Positions 18,677-27,907 of a stretch of DNA of 64,000 nucleotides are shown piece by piece. Within the stretch, counting starts at the first letter, position 1. Each line of letters opens with the position of its first letter. The DNA is from Polynucleobacter sp. Adler-ghost (lineage in GTDB: Bacteria > Pseudomonadota > Gammaproteobacteria > Burkholderiales > Burkholderiaceae), in NCBI RefSeq assembly GCF_018688495.1, contig NZ_CP061320.1:1026586-1090585 (forward strand), in the 5' to 3' direction. The position numbers and the translations under genes are program-made. The notes under the pieces were generated by a model that was not told where the DNA came from, did no database searches, and saw nothing but the letters and a program-made list of their open reading frames with translations.

Positions 18677-19471
18677 ATGTTCAACACACGCCAAATTTTG
18701 ACCATCAGCGCCTGTAGTGCTGCGCTTTTTTCAACAGCCATTTATGCCCAAAATGCTGCCATTGTGAATGGCAAGGCAATACCAAAGGCACAACTGGATA
18801 AATTAGTTCAAAAATCGAACCAACCAGATAATCCGCAAGTACGAGATCAGGCAAGAGAAATGCTCGTTACTCGAGAACTCATCTTGCAGGAGGCTAATAA
18901 CCGGGGCATCACACAAAAAGAATCCGTTCGAGAACAACTGGAACAGTCCAAGATGGGTGTGCTAATTGCAGCCGTATTCGAGGACTTCGTAGAAAGAGAA
19001 GGCGTCACTGAAGCCGAGTTAAAAGCTGCATACGAACAAGTGAAGAGCCAATACACCGGCAAGGAATATCACGTAGAGCATATTTTGGTTGAAAAAGAGG
19101 CGGATGCTAAAGCTATAACCGCTCAAATTAAAGCCGGTGGTAATTTTGCACAAATTGCAAAAGAGAAATCCAAAGACCCCGGCTCTGCGCCCAATGGTGG
19201 AGATCTTGGCTGGGTAAGCGATAAAGCACTAGTCCCAGAATTCTCCAAGGCGATGGTGCAACTCAAAAAAGGCCAAATCACTGACAAGCCAGTGAAGACT
19301 CAATATGGTTGGCATATTATTAAAGTGGATGATGTACGGGATGTTAAGGCGCCAAGCATGGATGAAATCAAAGACCAGCTAAAGCAAATGATTACAGCAG
19401 ATCAAAATTGGCAAAAAGCGAAGTTCTCTGAGTTGATGCAAAAGCTCCGCGCTAAAGCAAAGATCCAATGA
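18677..19471 (+). CDS. Periplasmic parvulin-type peptidyl-prolyl isomerase
   Basis: A 264-residue PpiC/SurA-type foldase. A Sec signal ends near IYAQ (residue 24-25). A helical SurA-N-like part follows, and the rotamase domain is at about 128-220 (HVEHILVEKE, GGDLGWVSD, YGWHIIKVDD). It should help outer-membrane or secreted proteins fold. It is the last gene before a good terminator at 19494-19522. Confidence 0.93.
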   Translation: MFNTRQILTISACSAALFSTAIYAQNAAIVNGKAIPKAQLDKLVQKSNQPDNPQVRDQAREMLVTRELILQEANNRGITQKESVREQLEQSKMGVLIAAVFEDFVEREGVTEAELKAAYEQVKSQYTGKEYHVEHILVEKEADAKAITAQIKAGGNFAQIAKEKSKDPGSAPNGGDLGWVSDKALVPEFSKAMVQLKKGQITDKPVKTQYGWHIIKVDDVRDVKAPSMDEIKDQLKQMITADQNWQKAKFSELMQKLRAKAKIQ

Positions 19472-19493
19472 GAATATTGTCTCTCTAACTTAT

Positions 19494-19522
19494 AAACCCA
19501 GGCAAACCTCCCTGGGTTTTTT
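19494..19522 (+). terminator. Intrinsic terminator after the ppiC-like gene
   Basis: AAACCCAGG / CCTGGGTTT forms a 9-bp stem with an 8-base loop, followed by more T residues to 522. It closes the selO-msrB-yciB-bolA-ppiC run. Confidence 0.9.
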
Positions 19523-19563
19523 CTTGACCAACGGGAAACCGGATTTACCTTTATATTGGCAGA

Positions 19564-19950
19564 ATGATGATTCTTCACACCATGCTCAGAGTCGGCAATA
19601 TGACTCGCTCAATCAATTTCTATACCAAAGTATTGGGAATGAATCTACTTCGTAGTACTGAGCGACCCGAGCAAAAATATTCTCTCGCATTTGTAGGTTT
19701 CGGCAAAGGCAATATGGACGGCCAATCTGAGATTGAGCTCACTTACAACCATGGTGTTGAGAACTATCAGCTGGGTGATGCCTACGGACACATTGCGATT
19801 GGCGTTGCTGACGCCTATGCTGCCTGTGAAAAAATCAAGGCTGCCGGCGGTAATGTCACTCGTGAGTCTGGCCCGGTCATGGGTGGGGATACCATCATCG
19901 CCTTTGTCACAGACCCAGATGGTTACAAAATTGAATTAATTCAACGCTAA
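19564..19950 (+). CDS. gloA: Lactoylglutathione lyase (glyoxalase I)
   Basis: A 128-residue glyoxalase I that converts the methylglyoxal-glutathione adduct to lactoylglutathione. The Ni/Zn ligands are visible as His5 or 6 in LHTMLRVG, a Glu in EIELTYN, His in YGHIAIGV and Glu in KIELIQ. Two ATG codons start the frame; the second, at 19567, gives the usual MILHTM N-terminus and may be the true start. Confidence 0.95.
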   Translation: MMILHTMLRVGNMTRSINFYTKVLGMNLLRSTERPEQKYSLAFVGFGKGNMDGQSEIELTYNHGVENYQLGDAYGHIAIGVADAYAACEKIKAAGGNVTRESGPVMGGDTIIAFVTDPDGYKIELIQR

Positions 19951-19967
19951 ATTTTCTTTGAACTTAG

Positions 19968-21140
19968 TTGAAGCAAGGCACCATCCAACTTCGAGTTATT
20001 GATAGTCTTTCGCAGATTGCTGAAGATGAGTGGAATGCCTTGTTATGCCCTGAAGCTGGACCATTTCTAAAATACGCATTTCTCAATACATTAGAAGTAA
20101 GCGGATGCGTGGGCGGCAATACTGGATGGCAAGTTGCTCACTTGCTCGTTGAGGACTCTGAATCAAGGCTACTTGGTGCAATGCCTCTGTATCTTAAGCA
20201 ACACTCTTATGGAGAGTTTGTTTTCGACTGGGCCTGGGCTCAAGCATACGAGCAAAACAACATGCCTTACTATCCAAAAGCACTGTCTGCCATTCCCTTC
20301 ACTCCAGTACGCGGACCTAGATTACTTGTAGCGCAAACTGCTGATCAGAGTGTTATACAGCAAGTCTTAGTCTCTGGCTTAAAGACGCTTGTTGATCAAA
20401 ATGCACTCTCATCTGCTCATATTCTCTTTCCCGAGAGTAGTGAATTATTAGAGCTAGAGAAACAAGGATTTATGTTGCGCAACTCAGTACAGTTTCATTG
20501 GCAAAATATCGGCTACAAGGATTTTGAACAATTTCTGGTAGACCTCACAATGAAACGTCGGAAGAATATTCGGCGAGAGCGTGCATCTGTGGCCATGCAT
20601 AAAATATCTTATCGCCATATTCCAGGATCAATAGCAACGAGAGAGGATTGGTCATTTTTTTATCGCTGCTATGAAAATACGTATATTGAGCACCGCTCTT
20701 CTCCCTACCTAACCGAAGAGTGCATTCAAATGCTTGGAAGGGATATGCCTGAGAATTTTCATCTCATTATTGCCACTCAGGATGAGAGGCCAATTGCATC
20801 GTCGTTGCTAGTAGTAGATCGCCCAAACTCAAAAGCATACGGGCGTTATTGGGGTGCAATCGAGCATATCCCCTGCCTTCATTTTGAGTTAGCTTATTAC
20901 CAGGCAATTGAGTATTGCATACGGGAAGATATTAAGATCTTTGAGGGTGGCGCTCAAGGAGAACACAAGATGGCAAGAGGTTTTTTACCAACCACTCTGC
21001 AATCAGCACATTGGATGGCAGATGCTGGTTTTTCCAATGCAGTGAAGCATTTTTTAGAGCGTGAACGTGAAGGTATGACAGCTTATGTTGATGAGCTCGA
21101 ACAACACATTCCTTTGAAATCGTCTAAAGTACAACCATGA
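19968..21140 (+). CDS. GNAT-superfamily acyltransferase-like protein (DUF482/COG3146)
   Basis: A 390-residue protein of the COG3146 group, predicted N-acyltransferases related to FemAB-type enzymes. Recognisable blocks include MKRRKNIRRER near 190-200, SSPYLTEE, and GGAQGEHKMARGFLP near 327-341. The substrate is unknown. The frame opens with TTG at 19968; no ATG gives a full-length product and no strong ribosome site is visible. Its stop overlaps the next start by four bases. Confidence 0.85.
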   Translation: MKQGTIQLRVIDSLSQIAEDEWNALLCPEAGPFLKYAFLNTLEVSGCVGGNTGWQVAHLLVEDSESRLLGAMPLYLKQHSYGEFVFDWAWAQAYEQNNMPYYPKALSAIPFTPVRGPRLLVAQTADQSVIQQVLVSGLKTLVDQNALSSAHILFPESSELLELEKQGFMLRNSVQFHWQNIGYKDFEQFLVDLTMKRRKNIRRERASVAMHKISYRHIPGSIATREDWSFFYRCYENTYIEHRSSPYLTEECIQMLGRDMPENFHLIIATQDERPIASSLLVVDRPNSKAYGRYWGAIEHIPCLHFELAYYQAIEYCIREDIKIFEGGAQGEHKMARGFLPTTLQSAHWMADAGFSNAVKHFLEREREGMTAYVDELEQHIPLKSSKVQP

Positions 21141-21385
21141 CCGAATCTAATAACAACACACCAGAACAAGCAGGAGCAAATTCTTTAGCTGTGGGTGATG
21201 ATAGTTCTGACTCCCCTTGTATCGGAGTCTGCACAACGCTTTACGATGATGTCTGCCAAGGCTGTGGTCGTACTCTAGGCGAGGTCAGTAATTGGGTCTT
21301 CTTTAGCCAAGAAGAAAAAGATTCTGTGTGGAAACGCATTCGTGCCGAAGGCACTGCAATGCGCTTCCAACGTCAAACCAAGTAA
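21137..21385 (+). CDS. DUF1289 cysteine-motif protein
   Basis: An 82-residue protein with the DUF1289 signature: SPCIGVC (CxxxC) followed by CQGCGRTLGEVSNW (CxxC) at about 27-54. The four cysteines suggest a metal or Fe-S site. The first 25 residues are acidic and probably disordered. The role of the family is not established. Its start overlaps the acyltransferase-like stop (ATGA). Confidence 0.85.
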   Translation: MTESNNNTPEQAGANSLAVGDDSSDSPCIGVCTTLYDDVCQGCGRTLGEVSNWVFFSQEEKDSVWKRIRAEGTAMRFQRQTK

Positions 21386-21389
21386 GTAT

Positions 21390-23054
21390 TTAGCCAGCTA
21401 AAGCTTGGCTTCGTAAATACTCTTCGTAGGTCCCTGAGTAATCAGCAATAGTTCCATCCATCTTCACTTCGAGGATGCGATTAGCTAAGGCCGAGACAAA
21501 CTCACGATCATGAGATACGAAAATTAAAGTGCCTTCGTATTTTTCAAGAGCAATTTGCAAGCTCTCAATTGACTCCATGTCCATATGGTTAGTAGGCTCA
21601 TCCATTGCGAGTACGTTGTGCTTTTGCAGCATCAACTTACCCCAAATCATCCGACCCTTTTCACCGCCTGAAAGCACTTTGACAGACTTGCCGATGTCAT
21701 CACCAGAAAATAAGAGGCGGCCAAGGGTGCCACGAATGACCTGATCATCATCACCAGTATTGCGCCACTCATTCATCCAATCCATGAGCAATTCGTCTTT
21801 TGCGAACATCTCGGTATTGTCCTGAGGCATGACGCCGACGTTAGCATTCTCCGCCCACTTCACATCGCCACTATCTGCCGAAATCCCATTAAAGCGTTTG
21901 CTAAGGATAGTCTTGAGCAGTGTTGTCTTGCCGGCACCATTCTGACCAATGATGGCGATCTTTTCGCCTGCACGAATACCGATCTTAAAGTTCTTAAAAA
22001 TCGGGCGATCATATGCTTTGGAGAGCGCATTACACTCAACCGCCATATTGTGTAACTTCTTTTCAGAATCAAAACGAATAAATGGGTTCTGACGTGAAGA
22101 AGGCTTTATTTCAACAATCTCAATTTTCTCTAATTGTTTTTGTCGTGAAGTCGCCTGACGCGCCTTTGATGCATTTGCAGAGAATCGAGCTACGAAAGCC
22201 GCTAATTCAGCAATCTTTTCCTTAGCCTTATCGTTGGAACTTAACTGTTGAGCGCGAGCCTGAACAGAAGCCAGCATGTAGGAGTCATAGTTGCCCGGAT
22301 AAACCTTCAGGGTACCGAAGTCCATATCAGCCATATGTGTACATACTTCATTAAGGAAGTGGCGATCATGGGAAATGATGACAATCGTGCTCTTAATTTG
22401 GTTCAGAATATCTTCAAGCCAATGAATCGAGTGAATATCCAAGTTATTGGTTGGCTCATCTAAGAGCAAGACATCTGGGTCGGAGAATAAAGCCTGTGCT
22501 AAAAGCACACGTAATTTCCAACCGGGTGCTACGTTACTCATTGGGCCATTATGTTGTTCAATCGGAATACCGATTCCCAATAACAACTCCCCCGCTTTAG
22601 CTTCAGCCGTGTAACCACCGTACTCTGCATAACTACCCTCGAGTTCAGCAGCCCTCATGTAATCTTCGTCAGTGGCATCGGGATTCGCGTAGATGGCATC
22701 ACGCTCCGCAGCTGCCTTCCACATTTCTTCGTGACCCATCATCACTACATCAAGCACGCGCTGATCTTCGTAAGCAAATTGATCTTGGCGCAATTTACCC
22801 AAGCGAATACCAGGATCGAGACTCACGTTTCCGCTGGTTGGCTCTAGCTCGCCACCCAAAATCTTCATGAAAGTGGATTTTCCGCAACCGTTAGCCCCAA
22901 TGAGACCATAGCGATTACCGCCGCCAAACTTAACGGAAATGTTTTCAAATAGGGGTTTTGCCCCAAACTGCATAGTGATATTAGATGCGGACAGCACGGA
23001 TGTATTTTTACTTTCTGATAGGTCAATTCGAGGATGCGGATGCAGGTTTTGCAT
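21390..23054 (-). CDS. ABC-F family ATPase, YbiT-like
   Basis: A soluble ATPase of about 554 residues with two ABC domains. Walker A motifs are GANGCGKST and GQNGAGKTT, the second signature is LSGGEKGRM, and Walker B regions read [11 protein letters not shown] and [15 protein letters not shown] proteins act on ribosomes to regulate or rescue translation; YbiT is the closest named type. Homologues usually begin at the [11 protein letters not shown] block, so a GTG at 22994 could be the start. That would remove about 20 residues; neither start has a convincing ribosome site. Confidence 0.92.
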   Translation of the reverse strand: MQNLHPHPRIDLSESKNTSVLSASNITMQFGAKPLFENISVKFGGGNRYGLIGANGCGKSTFMKILGGELEPTSGNVSLDPGIRLGKLRQDQFAYEDQRVLDVVMMGHEEMWKAAAERDAIYANPDATDEDYMRAAELEGSYAEYGGYTAEAKAGELLLGIGIPIEQHNGPMSNVAPGWKLRVLLAQALFSDPDVLLLDEPTNNLDIHSIHWLEDILNQIKSTIVIISHDRHFLNEVCTHMADMDFGTLKVYPGNYDSYMLASVQARAQQLSSNDKAKEKIAELAAFVARFSANASKARQATSRQKQLEKIEIVEIKPSSRQNPFIRFDSEKKLHNMAVECNALSKAYDRPIFKNFKIGIRAGEKIAIIGQNGAGKTTLLKTILSKRFNGISADSGDVKWAENANVGVMPQDNTEMFAKDELLMDWMNEWRNTGDDDQVIRGTLGRLLFSGDDIGKSVKVLSGGEKGRMIWGKLMLQKHNVLAMDEPTNHMDMESIESLQIALEKYEGTLIFVSHDREFVSALANRILEVKMDGTIADYSGTYEEYLRSQALAG

Positions 23055-23071
23055 CAAAGACCATTATTTTA

Positions 23072-23095
23072 ACGGCTTGCGGCTAAAAAAGCCGT
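23072..23095 (-). terminator. Weak hairpin between the queuosine transporter and ybiT-like genes
   Basis: ACGGCTT at 23072-23078 pairs with AAGCCGT at 23089-23095 across a 10-base loop. On the minus strand it follows the transporter stop at 23099 and is followed by TAAAAT, a poor T tract. It may be a weak terminator or processing site. Confidence 0.35.
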
Positions 23096-23098
23096 AAA

Positions 23099-23809
23099 TT
23101 AGACTTTCAGCTTAAACGGCGTGAAATCGGTGTGAATATCGTAATGATCTTGATTTTCCTTACGCTTCAGAAAACCAATCACCCAATAGGTTAAGGGGGT
23201 TGCTAGAACCTCCCAGGCAGTCTTCAGGACGTATTGTGAGACCGCAACAGCCAAGACCTCATTTATTGGCCACAGACCGTAAAAGGCCAGCATGTAAAAG
23301 AGTGAGGAATCGACCAATTCACCACACGCAGTAGAGCCAATAGTACGCATCCAAAGGTGGCGCCCTTGGGTCAGGATCTTCATTTTGGCCAAGGTATAGC
23401 TATTTACGAAACTGCCACAACAAAAAGCGATCATGGAGGCAAGCGCTACTCGCCAAGAATTACCAAATACTGTTTCCATGCCCTGCTGGTAGTTAGCCAT
23501 ATAGGAACCTGGAGCGACAGGCAAAGCAATGACTAGTTGGGCCATGATGGCGGCAAAGGCAAGCGCTGCAAAACCTGCCCAAACAGCCCGACGATCGTAT
23601 GCATAGCCATAGACCTCAGTCAATATGTCGCCAAAGAAATAGGCGATCGGAAAAAAAAGGATTCCAGCCCCGAATGTGACGTTGCCAAAATAAGGTAAAT
23701 CTAAAGTAGCAGCCTTGCCAGCGCCAATAAAGTTGGAGCACAGCAGAACCACAACAAAGGCAGCCAATATCAGGTCGTAATAGCGATGGTGACGTCTAGT
23801 TGCGTCCAT
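23099..23809 (-). CDS. yhhQ: Queuosine precursor transporter, YhhQ/VUT family
   Basis: A 236-residue integral membrane protein with about six helices. Family features include FPIAYFFGDILTEVYGYAYDRR and a late GELVDSSLFY segment. YhhQ imports preQ0/preQ1 for queuosine modification of tRNA. No preQ1 riboswitch is visible upstream. It is divergent from the acyl-CoA dehydrogenase gene, with an inverted repeat in the gap. Confidence 0.9.
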   Translation of the reverse strand: MDATRRHHRYYDLILAAFVVVLLCSNFIGAGKAATLDLPYFGNVTFGAGILFFPIAYFFGDILTEVYGYAYDRRAVWAGFAALAFAAIMAQLVIALPVAPGSYMANYQQGMETVFGNSWRVALASMIAFCCGSFVNSYTLAKMKILTQGRHLWMRTIGSTACGELVDSSLFYMLAFYGLWPINEVLAVAVSQYVLKTAWEVLATPLTYWVIGFLKRKENQDHYDIHTDFTPFKLKV

Positions 23810-23836
23810 ATGTCTAGAAAAATGGATAATAGAATA

Positions 23837-23854
23837 AAGAATATCCGTATTCTT
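23837..23854. repeat. Inverted repeat in the yhhQ-gcdH divergent gap
   Basis: AAGAATA-TCCG-TATTCTT has perfect 7-bp arms and a 4-base centre. It lies 28 bases from the yhhQ start and 50 from the gcdH start. Position and symmetry fit an operator for a dimeric repressor; no regulator gene is adjacent, so the protein is unknown. Confidence 0.5.
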
Positions 23855-23904
23855 GAAAATTAACAGGATGCAGATTAAAACCCCCTATAGGATCATTAAG
23901 AACC

Positions 23905-25083
23905 ATGAGTAAAGCTAGTTTTAATTGGGCTGACCCCCTACTCCTTGATACGCAACTGACAGAAGATGAGCGTATGGTTCGTGATGCTGCAGCTGAATAT
24001 GCACAAGGCCGTTTAATGCCCCGTGTACATGATGCTTACCGCAATGAAACTACGGATCCCGCCATCTTTCGCGAAATGGGTGAATTGGGTCTACTCGGCA
24101 TTACGATCCCCGAGCAGTACGGTGGCGCAAACCTGAATTACGTTTCATATGGCTTAATAGCACGCGAAATTGAGCGTGTCGATTCAGGTTACCGTTCCAT
24201 GATGAGCGTACAGTCTTCTTTAGTGATGGTGCCAATCAATGAATTTGGTAGTGAAGCACAAAAGCAAAAATACTTACCCAAGTTAGCCACCGGCGAATGG
24301 ATTGGCTGCTTTGGCTTGACTGAGCCCAACTATGGCTCTGATGCGGGTGGCATGATCACTAGGGCCAAAAAAGTTCCAGGCGGCTTCTCGTTAACTGGTT
24401 CTAAGATGTGGATCTCTAATTCCCCCATCGCAGATGTATTTGTTGTTTGGGCTAAAAATGATGAGGGCTTAATTAGAGGCTTTATTTTAGAAAAAGGGAT
24501 GAAGGGCTTATCGGCGCCCAAGATCAGCGGCAAGATGGGTCTACGTGCCTCTATTACCGGTGAAATCGTGATGGATGAAGTCTTTGTCCCTGCTGAAAAT
24601 GAATTCCCAGAAATCACCGGCCTCAAGGGTCCTTTTACCTGCTTGAACTCAGCCAGATATGGCATTGCTTGGGGCACGCTTGGAGCTGCTGAGTGGTGTT
24701 GGTATGCAGCGCGCCAATACACGATGGATCGCAAGCAATTTGATCGCCCTCTCGCAGCAAATCAGTTGGTGCAAAAGAAGCTCGCAGATATGCAGACCGA
24801 AATTACCATGGCGCTACAAGGCTGCTTGCGTTTAGGTCGCATGAAAGATGAAGGCATTGCCGCACCAGAAATCACTTCCATCATGAAGCGTAACTCTTGC
24901 GGCAAGTCTTTAGATATAGCTCGTTTAGCAAGAGATATGCATGGCGGTAACGGTATCTCGGATGAGTATGGAGTCGTGCGTCACATGCTCAATCTAGAGG
25001 TAGTCAACACATACGAGGGTACGCATGATATTCATGCCCTCATCTTAGGTCGCGCGCAAACTGGAATCCAGGCTTTTAGTTAA
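23905..25083 (+). CDS. gcdH: Glutaryl-CoA dehydrogenase
   Basis: A 392-residue flavin acyl-CoA dehydrogenase. The block [13 protein letters not shown], the [14 protein letters not shown] strand and the terminal [15 protein letters not shown] with the catalytic glutamate are those of GcdH, which oxidises and decarboxylates glutaryl-CoA to crotonyl-CoA in lysine/tryptophan breakdown. Other acyl-CoA dehydrogenases are possible but less similar. It is a single plus-strand gene; its stop codon overlaps the mnmH stop on the other strand. Confidence 0.9.
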   Translation: MSKASFNWADPLLLDTQLTEDERMVRDAAAEYAQGRLMPRVHDAYRNETTDPAIFREMGELGLLGITIPEQYGGANLNYVSYGLIAREIERVDSGYRSMMSVQSSLVMVPINEFGSEAQKQKYLPKLATGEWIGCFGLTEPNYGSDAGGMITRAKKVPGGFSLTGSKMWISNSPIADVFVVWAKNDEGLIRGFILEKGMKGLSAPKISGKMGLRASITGEIVMDEVFVPAENEFPEITGLKGPFTCLNSARYGIAWGTLGAAEWCWYAARQYTMDRKQFDRPLAANQLVQKKLADMQTEITMALQGCLRLGRMKDEGIAAPEITSIMKRNSCGKSLDIARLARDMHGGNGISDEYGVVRHMLNLEVVNTYEGTHDIHALILGRAQTGIQAFS

Positions 25084-26153
25084 AGCCCAAGTTTGGTGAT
25101 GAGGTCTTTTGCTGTTTTTGCAAAGGCTTCATCACTATCATCCTCAAGCTCTACGAAATGGTTCTCACGATAGCTCGGGAAATTTCGAATAATTGAGGAT
25201 TGGTACGATGGGTCGTAATGCATCACCAATAACTCCTCGACCAGACCCTCAAAATCGCCCGCATCAATGGCCTCATGCCATTTCGTGATTTGCTCTTTGC
25301 CATATCGTGATGTCAGCAAACTCAGCTTTTCTTTGAAGCTTTCGGGGTTGGATAAAAAATGATGATATTCCCGCAGCAACCAAGATACTCGCGTATGAGT
25401 GCTAGATCTAAGCTCAATGCACTGGCCATCTCGAATGCGCTCCATCAAGGGGTCGGGAATATGCAATCCTCCTACCTTTTTGCTTTCAGACTCAACAAAC
25501 ACTATCTTAGACGGATCCAGTGAATTCAAAGCATTCCACAGATTAGTCTCAAAGCCTTTTTGCGAAGGTTGCTCTATATTAGGTTCGTTACCCAATACCG
25601 ATCCTCGATGAATAGCTAAACCTTCAAGGTCTAGTATCTGCTGGCCGAGTAAACCAATTTCCTGAAGAATGCGGGTCTTTCCGCTTCCAGTCATGCCGGC
25701 AATTACCTGAAAAGAAAAGTCTTTAGCAGCTTGGTCAAGATCATTGATCACAACACGCCGGAAGCCTTGATAACCACTTTGCAATTGGAGGGCTTTCCAG
25801 CCGATACGATTGAGGATATGAGTAAAGGCTCCACTACGTTCGCCACCACGCCAACAGTAAATTAAGGGGCGCCACTCTCTTGGCAAATCAATCAGGGAAT
25901 TTTCTAAATGATTGGCAATATTGCGTGAAACATAAGCAGCACCTAATTTCTTGGCAACAAAGGGGGACGCCTGTTTATACAAGGTTCCAATCTCAATACG
26001 CTCCTCATTACTCAGCACTGGAAAATTGATTGCACCGGGAATGTGATCTAGAGCAAACTCCGCAGGAGTTCTCACATCAATAATGGCATCAAACTCAGGT
26101 AAAGAGGATGCTAGCTTGTCAATACTGAGAATATGCGGGTTACTAGGCTGCAA
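25080..26153 (-). CDS. mnmH: tRNA 2-selenouridine synthase
   Basis: A 357-residue protein with an N-terminal rhodanese domain (catalytic Cys100 in [11 protein letters not shown]) and a C-terminal P-loop domain ([11 protein letters not shown], near 150-160). MnmH replaces the sulfur of 2-thiouridine at tRNA position 34 by selenium through a geranylated intermediate. No selD is in the window. The stop overlaps that of gcdH; the thioesterase gene is 9 bases upstream. Confidence 0.94.
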   Translation of the reverse strand: MQPSNPHILSIDKLASSLPEFDAIIDVRTPAEFALDHIPGAINFPVLSNEERIEIGTLYKQASPFVAKKLGAAYVSRNIANHLENSLIDLPREWRPLIYCWRGGERSGAFTHILNRIGWKALQLQSGYQGFRRVVINDLDQAAKDFSFQVIAGMTGSGKTRILQEIGLLGQQILDLEGLAIHRGSVLGNEPNIEQPSQKGFETNLWNALNSLDPSKIVFVESESKKVGGLHIPDPLMERIRDGQCIELRSSTHTRVSWLLREYHHFLSNPESFKEKLSLLTSRYGKEQITKWHEAIDAGDFEGLVEELLVMHYDPSYQSSIIRNFPSYRENHFVELEDDSDEAFAKTAKDLITKLGL

Positions 26154-26162
26154 AAAGATATC

Positions 26163-26582
26163 CTATTGCAGCTTAGAGAGCACGTGATCGGGCCAAGGTA
26201 TCGATTTACCTGTCTTCAGGTCTACCCAGACCATAGTAGCTCCGCCGACTGCGGCCATAATATCTGGCTCAGTAGTTAAAGCCATCGTAGTGTAAACATC
26301 CAAACTCGAGCGCCCAATATTACCAATGTAGGTTTTTAGAGTGAGTTCACCTGGATAGGTAAGTTGTTGATGGAAGTTACAAAAGCCATTCATCATCAAC
26401 ATAGATTCATCACCAGGGGCAACGCTATATCCGAGGGATGTAATCCACTCTACCCTAGCCTGCTCCATATACCGAAAGTACACGGTGTTATTAACATGTC
26501 CAAATGCATCCATGTCACCCCAACGAATCGGCATACACATCTGATGAACAAACTTTTTTTCTTCTGGGATCTCAATGCGCAT
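26163..26582 (-). CDS. 4-hydroxybenzoyl-CoA-type acyl-CoA thioesterase
   Basis: A 139-residue hotdog-fold protein. The N-terminal block IRWGDMDAFGHVNNTVYFRYMEQAR contains the catalytic aspartate and the FGHVNN signature of the YbgC/4HBT group. The substrate is probably an acyl-CoA, not further defined. It starts 28 bases after the rhodanese-like gene stop and precedes mnmH by 9 bases. Confidence 0.9.
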   Translation of the reverse strand: MRIEIPEEKKFVHQMCMPIRWGDMDAFGHVNNTVYFRYMEQARVEWITSLGYSVAPGDESMLMMNGFCNFHQQLTYPGELTLKTYIGNIGRSSLDVYTTMALTTEPDIMAAVGGATMVWVDLKTGKSIPWPDHVLSKLQ

Positions 26583-26610
26583 GAATGCTTACTGGGTATT
26601 CAATGAGATA

Positions 26611-26955
26611 TCAACGAACTTGCAATGCCATTTGATACAAATTAGTAGAGCGAGCTCCAGAACGACAGAAGGCCAAAATAGGACCTGGCATAGTTTTTAG
26701 TAAGCGCGCCATTTCAACCACTTGATCCGGCGTAAAAGCACCAGGAATTACAGGCAAAAAAGCATAGTTCAAACCCAAGGCTTCAGCTTGAGCCTGAATT
26801 TGTGCGTTCGTAGGTTGGCTTGGGCCACCCTCAAAATCTGGGCGATTATTGATTACACTTTTGTAACCTTGTTTAACAATCTCAGCTAAGTGGCTTGGGT
26901 CAATTTGACCCAAGGTAGCAAATTGATCGGAATGACAGGCAATAGGAAGGCTCAT
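26611..26955 (-). CDS. Small DUF442/TIGR01244 rhodanese- or phosphatase-like protein
   Basis: A 114-residue protein with the active-site loop AFCRSGARS (Cys97, Arg102) and the TIGR01244/DUF442 pattern (INNRPDFEGGP, near 35-45). In the Xylella and Agrobacterium bigR operons this domain is fused to a sulfur dioxygenase-like MBL domain (Blh). Here it stands alone. It is the last gene of the sulfur locus, directly after three YeeE-type genes, which suggests a role with persulfides or thiosulfate. Sulfurtransferase activity is inference. Confidence 0.82.
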   Translation of the reverse strand: MSLPIACHSDQFATLGQIDPSHLAEIVKQGYKSVINNRPDFEGGPSQPTNAQIQAQAEALGLNYAFLPVIPGAFTPDQVVEMARLLKTMPGPILAFCRSGARSTNLYQMALQVR

Positions 26956-27012
26956 CTAAACCTCAAAAATAATAAGAATTTAAAAACGAATAGCTTAGAT
27001 TCTAAATCAGAC

Positions 27013-27444
27013 TTACTTTTTATGGCCCGTAAAGAAGCGGTTGCAGATAGCCATACCAGCCAACATTGCTAATATAAAGACGAGAGCCTTGAGGTGACCA
27101 GCCCCAAGAGCAACAATTGCAGGACCTGGGCAAAAGCCAGCAATACCCCAACCCGCTCCAAAAATGAGGCTGCCTATGACGAGAGGCCTCGAAATATCTC
27201 TACGGGTGGGAATATGAAGTGCGCCACCAAAAAAAGCTTCAGTGCGCTTGGAGACCAAATAAAAACCGGCAAGGCCCACCAAAATTGCACCACCCATTAC
27301 AAAGATTAAGGATGGGTCCCAGTTACCGGTGAGATCAAGAAAATTCAGAATCTTTTGCGGGTTACTCATACCGGAAATAATCAAACCAAATCCGAATAAA
27401 ACACCAATGAAATATTGGCTAACAAAATTGAAATGTCTTCTCAT
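27013..27444 (-). CDS. YeeE/YedE family half-transporter (GxxGxCPGPA type)
   Basis: A 143-residue membrane protein with four hydrophobic segments. The motif GWGIAGFCPGPAIVALG near 100-116 contains the single conserved cysteine of the DUF6691/PmpA-B type half-transporters. It lies 3 bases after its partner half, and the two together should form one sulfur-compound channel. Confidence 0.87.
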   Translation of the reverse strand: MRRHFNFVSQYFIGVLFGFGLIISGMSNPQKILNFLDLTGNWDPSLIFVMGGAILVGLAGFYLVSKRTEAFFGGALHIPTRRDISRPLVIGSLIFGAGWGIAGFCPGPAIVALGAGHLKALVFILAMLAGMAICNRFFTGHKK

Positions 27445-27447
27445 GAC

Positions 27448-27885
27448 TTACAGACCCAGTACATGACGAATAACAAAGACTATTAAAAATCCAGCGCTCA
27501 TAAAAGAGAGAGTAGCAACTAAAGATCTTGGCGAAAGACGGGATAAGCCGCAAACACCATGACCGCTGGTACAACCAGAGCCATAGTTCGCACCAAAGCC
27601 CACCAGTACACCGGCAAGAATGAGAGCGAACCAATCGGCATCAATTACAGTGATTGTGTGAATATCAAAAAAGATGCTGGTCAAGAATGGCGCGCTCAAT
27701 AATCCCAAAATAAGACTTAAGCGCCAATCAATATCACCCTCTTTAGGCGATAGCAGTCCTGAAACAATTCCACTGATACCTAAGATACGACCATGGAGGA
27801 TGACGTATAAGGCTGCAGCAGCGCCAAGCAAAATTCCACCAAAAAACGCGGGACCAGGAGTAAAAGCAAGCCAATCGATCTGCAT
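27448..27885 (-). CDS. YeeE/YedE family half-transporter (SGCTSGHGxCG type)
   Basis: A 145-residue membrane protein with about four helices. The motif YGSGCTSGHGVCGLSRLSPRS near 101-121 marks the other half of the split YeeE pair (DUF395). These cysteines are thought to relay thiosulfate or other sulfane sulfur across the membrane. It precedes the second half by 3 bases and follows the full-length transporter by 22. Confidence 0.88.
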   Translation of the reverse strand: MQIDWLAFTPGPAFFGGILLGAAAALYVILHGRILGISGIVSGLLSPKEGDIDWRLSLILGLLSAPFLTSIFFDIHTITVIDADWFALILAGVLVGFGANYGSGCTSGHGVCGLSRLSPRSLVATLSFMSAGFLIVFVIRHVLGL

Positions 27886-27907
27886 ATGATCTCGCCTAAT
27901 TTATGAG

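Noticed and set aside
23810..23904. preQ1 riboswitch upstream of the queuosine transporter
   Set aside because: The leader lacks the preQ1-I core stem and the A-rich tail pairing; only a simple inverted repeat is seen.
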